NCBI GenBank assembly: GCA_020445005.1
Contig: JAGRHM010000280.1
Coordinates: 1 to 10,801, forward strand
Origin: Candidatus Competibacteraceae bacterium
Lineage (GTDB): Bacteria > Pseudomonadota > Gammaproteobacteria > Competibacterales > Competibacteraceae
Direction: 5' to 3'
Length of the DNA stretch: 10,801 nucleotides
The notes under the pieces were generated by a model. It made no database searches, was not told where the DNA came from, and saw nothing but the letters and a program-made list of their open reading frames with translations. Positions 1 to 6,170 of the stretch are shown piece by piece. The position numbers and the translations under genes were made by a program. How positions within the stretch are numbered: the stretch's first letter is position 1; every line of letters starts with the position of its first letter.

Positions 1-46
1 GTAAGGGCGCAGTTGAGCGGCTGGGTGGTGGGTTTTTTCCCCCGGT

Positions 47-1357
47 TTGCAGCGGTTGAAATGGGGGGTGGCGGGTTCGGGGATGGCAACGCCTCTGTCT
101 TATGAATCTAGTAGCAATAATTTCTTTGGCACCAATGCAGGAGCGAATACCACGGGCCATTACAACGCCTTCTTTGGGGCTTATACCGGGTACTACAACA
201 CCACGGGCAATTATAACGCCTTCTTCGGACCTCATGCCGGACGTAACAATACTACGGGTAGTGGCAACGCCTTCTTCGGGGCCTATGCTGGGTACTCCAA
301 TAGCACGAGCTGGAACAACGCCTTCTTCGGGGTTAATGCTGGGTATTACAACACCACGGGCGGGACCAACGCTTTCTTCGGGCCTGGGGCCGGTTACTAC
401 AACACCGCAGGTTATGGGAATACCGCTGTTGGCGACAGCGCGGGTCTTTCCAACACCACCGAGAGCAACAATAGCTTCATCGGTTACCGCTCCAATGGCG
501 CCACCGGCATCACCAACGCCACCGCTCTTGGTTATGGGGCGCAAGTCAGCCAATCCAACAGCTTGGTGCTGGGCAGCATTGCCGGCTTGAACTATGCCAC
601 CGCCAGCGTCAACGTCGGCATTGGCACCGACCGCCCGGCGCGGCAGTTGCATCTGCGCGGGCCGAACGCCGCCTTCCGCATGGATCGCACCGTCGATGCC
701 GCCGCGTTTCTCCTGGTGCGCACCAACGCCAGCGGCAATCCGCTCAAGACCTTCGTGGTGGGCACCACTGCGGCGGGCGCCAACAACGGCGAATTCATCA
801 TCAACGACCTGGGGACGGCAGTCTCGGGCGCGGGAACCCGACGCATGACCATCACCAATGATGGCACTGTGATATTTAATGGGATCGTACAGGCTAATGG
901 GATAGTACAGGCGTCGACATTCGCAACAACCAGTTCAGCCCGGTACAAGCAAGACATCGAAACGCTGACCGGCGCAGGCGACGCGCTGGAGCGATTGCGC
1001 GGGGTGCGCTTTGTCCGGATAGCGACCGGGCGGCAAGAACTGGGCTTGATCGCCGAGGAAGTGGCCGAGGTGTACCCGGAACTGGTGGAACACGACGCCG
1101 CTACCGGCCAGGTCGAGGCGGTCAATTACTCCGCTCTGACCGCTGTACTGGTGCAGGCGCTCAAGGAACAGCAGGCGGAGATTGCTGACCAGCGGGCGGA
1201 GATTGCTGCCTATCAAACCCGGACAGCATCCCTGGAGCGGCAGGTGGAAGACCAGCAGGCGCAGATTGTGGCGTTGCAAGAGGTTAAAACCCGAATGGCC
1301 AACCTGGAACGACGCCTGGAAGAGGGCCTGTTACCGGTCATACTCAGCGGGCGCTGA
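47..1357 (+). CDS. Repeat-rich fibre-like protein with YadA-like head and C-terminal peptidase S74 chaperone domain
   Basis: The frame is open from base 17 and ends at TGA 1355-1357. The first possible start is TTG 47 (436 aa); ATG 83 would give 424 aa. Neither has a clear ribosome binding site, and no signal peptide is visible, so the true 5' end may be lost. From TTG numbering: residues 22-149 are eight ~17-residue repeats (consensus NAFFGxxAGYYNTTG). Residues ~155-177 resemble YadA-type head repeats (ALGYGAQV, NSLVLGS). Then comes VNVGIGTDRP, common in this family, and a beta-rich middle. Residues ~296-368 match the endosialidase-type intramolecular chaperone (peptidase_S74). Its SSARYK places Ser296 and Lys301 five apart, like the self-cleaving Ser-Lys dyad, and GLIAEEVAEVYPELV follows. 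Residues ~370-425 are heptad-rich coiled coil. By family knowledge such proteins trimerise through the chaperone domain, which may cleave itself off. A surface fibre or adhesin role is inferred. No phage genes adjoin it. Confidence 0.8.
   Translation: MQRLKWGVAGSGMATPLSYESSSNNFFGTNAGANTTGHYNAFFGAYTGYYNTTGNYNAFFGPHAGRNNTTGSGNAFFGAYAGYSNSTSWNNAFFGVNAGYYNTTGGTNAFFGPGAGYYNTAGYGNTAVGDSAGLSNTTESNNSFIGYRSNGATGITNATALGYGAQVSQSNSLVLGSIAGLNYATASVNVGIGTDRPARQLHLRGPNAAFRMDRTVDAAAFLLVRTNASGNPLKTFVVGTTAAGANNGEFIINDLGTAVSGAGTRRMTITNDGTVIFNGIVQANGIVQASTFATTSSARYKQDIETLTGAGDALERLRGVRFVRIATGRQELGLIAEEVAEVYPELVEHDAATGQVEAVNYSALTAVLVQALKEQQAEIADQRAEIAAYQTRTASLERQVEDQQAQIVALQEVKTRMANLERRLEEGLLPVILSGR
110..493 (+). 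repeat. Eight tandem ~51-bp coding repeats
   Basis: The glycine of the FFG (or equivalent) core recurs at residues 28, 44, 61, 78, 95, 112, 129 and 146 of the TTG-started protein. The step is therefore 17 residues, with one step of 16. At DNA level AACGCCTTCTTCGG recurs nearly unchanged in the central units, while the last two units diverge (NTAVG, NSFIG). Such repeats probably build a stacked beta structure in a trimer, and their DNA similarity would allow copy-number change by recombination. Confidence 0.9.
878..913 (+). repeat. 18-bp tandem duplication inside the fibre gene
   Basis: AATGGGATCGTACAGGCT (878-895) is followed at once by AATGGGATAGTACAGGCG (896-913), differing at two positions. 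It encodes NGIVQA twice, just before the chaperone domain, and keeps the frame. Confidence 0.85.
1174..1208 (+). repeat. 21-bp (one heptad) duplication in the coiled coil
   Basis: GGCGGAGATTGCTG occurs at 1174-1187 and again at 1195-1208, a 21-bp step equal to one coiled-coil heptad. It encodes AEIADQR then AEIAAYQ. This suggests the stalk grew by heptad duplication. Confidence 0.7.
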
Positions 1358-1393
1358 TGATCGTTCAGAAGCGTAGTTCTGCGTAGATACAAG

Positions 1394-1430
1394 GGCGGGT
1401 TAGGGCATCAGTCCGTAACCCGCCGATTTT
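1394..1430 (+). terminator. Probable Rho-independent terminator after the fibre gene
   Basis: A perfect 9-bp stem, GGCGGGTTA (1394-1402) with TAACCCGCC (1416-1424), surrounds a 13-base loop. It is followed by GATTTT. It lies 36 bases past the fibre gene stop and well before uvrD. The T tract is short, so strength is uncertain. The stem is also one half of a repeated palindrome pair. Confidence 0.6.
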
Positions 1431-1472
1431 GCTGGACTACGACGGTGGCGGATTACGATCCGCTAACCCGCC
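1394..1472. repeat. Pair of related REP-like palindromes
   Basis: The first palindrome has arms 1394-1402 and 1416-1424. A second has arms GGCGGATTA (1447-1455) and TAACCCGCC (1464-1472) with one mismatched pair and an 8-base loop. It can also fold as GCGGAT/ATCCGC (1448-1453 with 1458-1463). The two share the same right arm and almost the same left arm. Palindromes of this GGCGGATTA...TAACCCGCC type are often dispersed between genes in gammaproteobacteria. The identity as a genomic repeat family is inferred. Confidence 0.5.
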
Positions 1473-1540
1473 CCACCCATCGGATGAGCAGAACTGGACG
1501 GCCCTGCTCCCTCCATCCGGCAAGGTTCGCCGGGATTTTC

Positions 1541-1549
1541 TGCTAGAAT
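1541..1549 (+). promoter_or_regulatory. Possible extended -10 promoter element of uvrD
   Basis: TGCTAGAAT fits an extended -10 (TGn plus TAGAAT) and ends 8 bases before the uvrD ATG. No good -35 is seen at 16-18 bp, as an extended -10 permits. Transcription would begin near 1556, leaving almost no leader. No LexA-like CTG-N10-CAG operator was found here. Confidence 0.3.
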
Positions 1550-1557
1550 CCCCGGTC

Positions 1558-3738
1558 ATGGACGTTTCCTGGATTCTCGATAATCTTAACGAACCCCAAC
1601 GCCAAGCGGTCACCGCCCCGCTGGGGCCTCTGCGCGTACTGGCCGGCGCCGGCAGCGGTAAAACCCGCGTACTGACCCGGCGCGTCGCCTGGCTGCTGGC
1701 GGTGGAAAACGCCTCGCCCTGGTCCATCCTCGCGGTCACCTTCACCAACAAGGCTGCCGCCGAAATGCGCGGCCGGGTCGAAGCCATGCTGGATCAACCG
1801 CTGGGCGGCCTGTGGATTGGCACCTTTCACGGCATCGCCCATCGCCTGCTGCGCCAGCACTGGGAGGACAGCGGACTGCCGCGCGCTTTCCAGATTCTGG
1901 ACAGCGACGATCAGAACCGCTTGGTGAAACGAGTGCTGCGCGAACTTGGCCTGGACGAAAAAAAATGGCCGCCGCCCGCCGCCGCCGCTTTCATTAACCA
2001 CTGCAAGGATGAAATGCAGCGGCCTGCCGATGTGGTCGACGATGGCAAACCGGCCCGTCGGCAAAATCAGCGCATCTACGCGGCCTACCAGCGCGAATGC
2101 GAACGCATCGGCTTGGTGGATTTCGGCGAACTGTTGCTGCGCGCCTACGAACTGTGGCGCGATCACCCCGAACTGCTCGCTCACTACCGCGAACGCTTCC
2201 AGCATGTTCTGGTGGACGAATTCCAGGACACTAACACTATCCAGTACCAATGGATTCGCCTGCTGAGCGGCGGCCAGGGCGATGTCTTCATCGTCGGGGA
2301 CGACGATCAATGCGTCTACGGTTGGCGTGGCTCGAAAGTCGAAAACATCCAGCGTTTCTCCACCGACTTTCCCGGCGCGCAAACCATCCGCCTCGAACAA
2401 AACTACCGCTCCACTGGCGTCATTCTCCAGGCGGCTAACGCCCTGATCGCCCACAACGCCCGCCGCTTGGGCAAAAACCTGTGGACCGCCGCCGGCGATG
2501 GCGATCCGGTGCGCATCTACGCCGCCTTCAGCGACGTCGATGAAGCCCGCTTTGTGGCCGAACGCATCCGCCAATGGGTCGAAAACGGCGGTCAGCGCTG
2601 CGAAACCGCCATCCTCTACCGCTCCAACGCCCAGTCCCGCCTGTTCGAGGAAACCTTGCTCGGCATGGGCCTGCCCTATCGCATTTACGGCGGTCTGCGC
2701 TTCTTTGAACGCGCGGAAATCAAGGATGCGCTGGCCTACCTGCGCCTGGTGGCCAACCGTGACGACGACCCTTCCTTCGAGCGCGCCGTGAACACCCCGC
2801 CGCGTGGCATCGGTGCACGTACCCTGGACTTGCTGCGCGATGCCGCCCGCGCCGATCGTTGTTCTCTGTGGCAAGCCGCGATGCGCTTGATTAACAACCG
2901 TGCCCTCAGCGGACGCTCCGCCCAGGCCGTGCGCCGGTTCCTGGACCTGATCGAAACGCTGGACGCCAGCACCTGCGAACAACCCCTGCCGGAGCGGGTC
3001 GGCGCGGTCATTACGCACAGCGGCTTACGCGCCATGTACGAAGAAGACCCGGCCGACAAGGGCGAAATGCGTATAGAAAATCTGGACGAACTGATTAACG
3101 TCACCGTCCGCTTCATCGCTCATCTCGACCCGGTGATCGTCGGCGCGAAACCGACCCCACTGGACTGGCTAAACGCCTTCCTGGCCCATGCCGCCCTGGA
3201 ATCCGGCGAACGCCAGGCCGGGGCCGGTGAGGACTGTGTGCAGTTAATGACCCTGCACATGGCTAAAGGTCTGGAATTCACCCTGGTGTTCCTGGTGGGC
3301 TGGGAAGAAGGCTTGTTTCCCCACAGCCGCTCGGTCGCCGAGGAACGGCAACTGGAGGAGGAGCGCCGTCTGGCCTATGTCGGCATCACTCGCGCCCGGC
3401 AACAAGTCTACCTCTGCCATGCCGAACAACGTCGCTGGTATGGTCGGGAAAGCCCGCAAAGCCCCTCGCGCTTCGTGCGGGAAGTCCCGGAAACGCTGAT
3501 TCAGGACGTGCGCGTCCGCGCTAAGCCTCGCGCGCAAACATTAACCGCCGCCCCGGCGATCGCGACCGCCCCCGGCGGACTGCAACCTCGTCAACGAGTG
3601 CGCCACGCCAAATTTGGCGAAGGCGTGGTGCTGGCGTTGGAAGGCGAAGGTTACCATACCCGGGCGCGCATCGATTTCCCCGCCGCCGGTGGTCCCAAGT
3701 GGCTGGTGGTGGCCTACGCCAAGCTGGAACAGTTGTGA
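1558..3738 (+). CDS. uvrD: DNA helicase II (UvrD), ATP-dependent 3'-5' superfamily 1 helicase
   Basis: UvrD unwinds DNA 3' to 5' in the cytoplasm; it removes the cut strand in nucleotide excision and mismatch repair and strips RecA filaments. I chose ATG 1558 (726 aa; E. coli 720) because the protein then opens MDVSWILDNLN, as in E. coli, and key residues match its numbering. The frame stays open upstream to 1429, but that DNA holds the palindromes. Motifs: Walker A GAGSGKT with Lys35, motif Ia TFTNKAAAEM, Walker B VDEFQDTN with Asp220 and Glu221, GDDDQ at 247-251, QNYRST with Arg284, TLHMAKGLEF at ~565-574 and YVGITRAR at 607-614. The C-terminal ~45 residues (RVRHAKFGEGVV) match the Tudor-like tail that contacts RNA polymerase. 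No Shine-Dalgarno is evident. The next gene starts five bases after the stop, suggesting co-transcription. Confidence 0.96.
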   Translation: MDVSWILDNLNEPQRQAVTAPLGPLRVLAGAGSGKTRVLTRRVAWLLAVENASPWSILAVTFTNKAAAEMRGRVEAMLDQPLGGLWIGTFHGIAHRLLRQHWEDSGLPRAFQILDSDDQNRLVKRVLRELGLDEKKWPPPAAAAFINHCKDEMQRPADVVDDGKPARRQNQRIYAAYQRECERIGLVDFGELLLRAYELWRDHPELLAHYRERFQHVLVDEFQDTNTIQYQWIRLLSGGQGDVFIVGDDDQCVYGWRGSKVENIQRFSTDFPGAQTIRLEQNYRSTGVILQAANALIAHNARRLGKNLWTAAGDGDPVRIYAAFSDVDEARFVAERIRQWVENGGQRCETAILYRSNAQSRLFEETLLGMGLPYRIYGGLRFFERAEIKDALAYLRLVANRDDDPSFERAVNTPPRGIGARTLDLLRDAARADRCSLWQAAMRLINNRALSGRSAQAVRRFLDLIETLDASTCEQPLPERVGAVITHSGLRAMYEEDPADKGEMRIENLDELINVTVRFIAHLDPVIVGAKPTPLDWLNAFLAHAALESGERQAGAGEDCVQLMTLHMAKGLEFTLVFLVGWEEGLFPHSRSVAEERQLEEERRLAYVGITRARQQVYLCHAEQRRWYGRESPQSPSRFVREVPETLIQDVRVRAKPRAQTLTAAPAIATAPGGLQPRQRVRHAKFGEGVVLALEGEGYHTRARIDFPAAGGPKWLVVAYAKLEQL

Positions 3739-3743
3739 GTTGG

Positions 3744-5594
3744 ATGAATTTCCCCACCGCGCCCACGGCCCGGATGTTTCTGCATGACCGTGACCCGCAT
3801 TCCCAATCCTCCTCCCGACCGCGCCAACCAGAACACCGGTTGACGCTCAAGGAAGTTCTGGATGAGCTGATCGAGGATGGCCTGGTCGACGCAGCGGAAG
3901 TGGAACGGTCCGGTCTGGGCGCCAAGGCCGACCGTAATCAATTGCATCCATTGGTGGTCATTGCTAACAAGCAATTGCAGCAACGCCAGCCTCCACACCA
4001 GGCGCTGAGTCTGGAATTACTGACCGAATGGCTGGCTAACAAGGCGGAATTGCCGTATCTGCGTATTGATCCACTCAAGCTCGACATTGCGGCGGTTGAG
4101 CGCCTGTTGCCCTTCGTTTCCTACGAATACGCCACCCGCTACCAAATCCTGCCGGTTGCCGCCGATGACAAACGGGTCGTTTTCGCCACCGCCGAACCGT
4201 GGTTGACCGAATGGCAAACCGTCTTGCGCCAGACCCTGCGTCGGGACATTGAGCGGGTCATCACCAACCCGCTGGATATTAACCGCTACCAACTGGAGTT
4301 TTATGGGGTGTCGCGCTCCGTGCGCGGCGCGATGAAGGGTGCGCTGGAACCGGCTTCCGGGATTCTCAACTTCGAACAACTGCTGGAACTGGGCCGGCGT
4401 GGTGAGCTAAGCGCCGACGAGCGCCCTATTGTCCAGATTGTGGACTGGCTGCTGCAATACGCCTTCTCCCAGCGCGCCAGCGACATTCATCTGGAACCGC
4501 GCCGCGAACAGGGGCATATCCGTTTCCGCATTGATGGCGCATTGCATTCCATCTATCAACTGCCGTCGGCGGTGATGAACGCGGTGACCAGCCGCATTAA
4601 AATTCTGGGACGCATGGATGTGGCCGAGAAGCGGCGTCCCCAGGATGGCCGCATTAAAACGCGCACCCCCGCCGGACGGGAAATCGAGTTGCGCCTGTCG
4701 ACTATGCCCACCGCTTTTGGCGAAAAATGCGTGTTGCGCATTTTCGACCCTGATACCGCCGCCAAGAGTTTCGCCCATCTGGGTTTCGCGCCGGATGAGG
4801 AAACCGTCTGGCGCTCCATGATCGCTCAACCGCACGGCATCGTGCTGGTCACCGGCCCGACCGGTTCCGGTAAAACCACGACGTTGTACACGACGCTTCG
4901 TCATCTGGCGGCGCCGGAAGTTAATGTCTGCACGGTCGAGGATCCGATTGAAATGATCATCCCGGAACTGAACCAGATGCAGGTGCAGTCGGGGATTGAT
5001 CTTAACTTTGCCCAGGGCGTGCGCACACTGTTGCGGCAAGATCCCGACATCATCATGGTCGGCGAAATCCGCGACCTGGAGACGGGACAGATGGCGGTGC
5101 AGGCGGCGCTGACCGGCCATCGAGTGCTGTCGACCCTGCATACCAACGATGCGGTTTCCGCAATCACCCGCCTGCTGGATCTGGGCATTCCGCCCTATCT
5201 GATTCAGAACGTGCTGATCGGCGTGATGGCGCAACGCCTGGCGCGCACCCTGTGCCCCCACTGCAAGGAGTCCGACCAAATCGATGATGCGCTATGGGAA
5301 GCGCTGGTGCATCCCCTGCCTTTGCCTAAACCGGAAACGATCAATAAGCCGCATGGCTGCCTGGAATGCCGTAACACCGGTTATCTGGGTCGGGTGGGTT
5401 TGTACGAGTTACTGAAGGTTACCCCGGAATTGCGCCGGCTTTTTCAAATCGGGGTGGATGAAGAGGTCTTGCGGCGCGTGGCCTTTGAGCATGGGATGCG
5501 GCCCTTGCGGGTAAGCGCGGCCTTGCAGATTGCCGCCGGCCTCACCACGTTTGAGGAAGTGGCGCAGATCCTACCCCCGCTTGAATATCATTGA
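3744..5594 (+). CDS. PilB/GspE-type ATPase of a type IV pilus or type II secretion system
   Basis: These hexameric cytoplasmic ATPases power pilus or pseudopilus assembly. ATG 3744 (616 aa) is preferred; GTG 3699 would overlap uvrD by 40 bases, and ATG 3774 is also possible. Residues ~90-180 resemble the MshEN/N1E N-terminal domain (LTEWLANKAELPYL onward), followed by the full AAA motor: Walker A GPTGSGKT at 371-378 (Lys377), Asp box VEDPIE at 398-403, Walker B DPDIIMVGEIRD with Glu441, and His box around HRVLSTLHTND (459-469). Two cysteine pairs, C504/C507 and C539/C542, form the zinc-binding tetracysteine motif of PilB/GspE, which separates it from PilT retraction ATPases. No platform protein, pseudopilin or secretin gene adjoins it, so PilB, GspE and MshE-like roles cannot be told apart. 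It ends 25 bases from a convergent gene, with no clear terminator between. Confidence 0.93.
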   Translation: MNFPTAPTARMFLHDRDPHSQSSSRPRQPEHRLTLKEVLDELIEDGLVDAAEVERSGLGAKADRNQLHPLVVIANKQLQQRQPPHQALSLELLTEWLANKAELPYLRIDPLKLDIAAVERLLPFVSYEYATRYQILPVAADDKRVVFATAEPWLTEWQTVLRQTLRRDIERVITNPLDINRYQLEFYGVSRSVRGAMKGALEPASGILNFEQLLELGRRGELSADERPIVQIVDWLLQYAFSQRASDIHLEPRREQGHIRFRIDGALHSIYQLPSAVMNAVTSRIKILGRMDVAEKRRPQDGRIKTRTPAGREIELRLSTMPTAFGEKCVLRIFDPDTAAKSFAHLGFAPDEETVWRSMIAQPHGIVLVTGPTGSGKTTTLYTTLRHLAAPEVNVCTVEDPIEMIIPELNQMQVQSGIDLNFAQGVRTLLRQDPDIIMVGEIRDLETGQMAVQAALTGHRVLSTLHTNDAVSAITRLLDLGIPPYLIQNVLIGVMAQRLARTLCPHCKESDQIDDALWEALVHPLPLPKPETINKPHGCLECRNTGYLGRVGLYELLKVTPELRRLFQIGVDEEVLRRVAFEHGMRPLRVSAALQIAAGLTTFEEVAQILPPLEYH

Positions 5595-5619
5595 AAACTA
5601 CCTGCCAACCAGTACGGAG

Positions 5620-6168
5620 TTAGTAGACGGCCTTAGCGAGCTTAAGCAACTGCGAACTGATGCTAAATCCGTGTTGACGGGCGACTTGCAGGTTGACCTT
5701 GAATCTCAATCGTTGCTGTTCGACGATCATTTCGATCATGATGCCTCGCGCTGCCATGCCTTCCACATCGCCCACTGTCAGCACGGGCGCATCGCGTAGG
5801 GTTAGCAAGATATGGGTTAGATTGCTGTTTTCCGAGGCGCCGACGAATAGTATATGACAACTTTGGCTTTCCACCGAGTTGATGCGCCGAACCGATAAAA
5901 AGCTTTCTTTCATAGGCTTACCGTCGATGAGATCGAGCGCCGGGCCGAAAGGGTCGGAGCCAAGCACACATAACACCATCCCTGGTGGAGTTCCTGGTGG
6001 CCAGTCGATGAGTTTAGGAAAATTATAGAGCATTGATGTCTTGGCCTGGTTTTCGGGAAGCCCTTCGGCAAGTACCGATTCCTGACGGCCGGCGCCCACC
6101 CAGCAAAGGATCGCGACCAGCGATAAACATCGCCAAAGGGGATGCATCTGGAAGCCAGCCATGGACAT
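5620..6168 (-). CDS. YfiR-family (DUF4154) periplasmic protein
   Basis: In Pseudomonas, YfiR is a periplasmic repressor that holds the membrane diguanylate cyclase YfiN inactive, linking envelope conditions to c-di-GMP. This protein is 182 aa from ATG 6168; TTG 6174 would overlap the upstream stop by four bases, and ATGs at 6162 and 6147 are also possible. A signal peptide is visible (LSLVAILCWVGAG, probable cut after VLA). The domain follows: MLYNFPKLIDWP, then LCVLGSDPFG, CHILFVG, APVLTVGDVEG, and the typical ending RLRFKVNLQVARQ...ISSQLLKLAK. Two cysteines of the mature protein, Cys67 and Cys104, could form a disulphide. It starts two bases after the TonB receptor stop, with no ribosome binding site of its own, so translation is probably coupled. 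No YfiN or YfiB homologue lies beside it. Confidence 0.88.
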   Translation of the reverse strand: MSMAGFQMHPLWRCLSLVAILCWVGAGRQESVLAEGLPENQAKTSMLYNFPKLIDWPPGTPPGMVLCVLGSDPFGPALDLIDGKPMKESFLSVRRINSVESQSCHILFVGASENSNLTHILLTLRDAPVLTVGDVEGMAARGIMIEMIVEQQRLRFKVNLQVARQHGFSISSQLLKLAKAVY

Positions 6169-6170
6169 GT

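Noticed and set aside
110..493. CRISPR-like array, because of regular ~51-bp spacing
   Set aside because: The periodicity is coding, in frame with one protein, with no separate conserved repeats and unique spacers.
1429..1557. N-terminal extension of UvrD in the same frame
   Set aside because: The added residues match nothing in UvrD, and the DNA is the palindromic spacer; ATG 1558 aligns with the E. coli start.
1543..3018. 491-residue open frame on the minus strand opposite uvrD
   Set aside because: It lies wholly opposite a well-supported gene, has no recognisable domain, and long antisense frames are expected in GC-rich coding DNA.
4407..5279. 290-residue minus-strand frame opposite the PilB/GspE ATPase
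   Set aside because: It is opposite the conserved ATPase core and shows no motif of its own.
5595..5619. Bidirectional terminator between the two convergent genes
   Set aside because: Only weak, imperfect pairing is seen near 5597-5625 and no T run.
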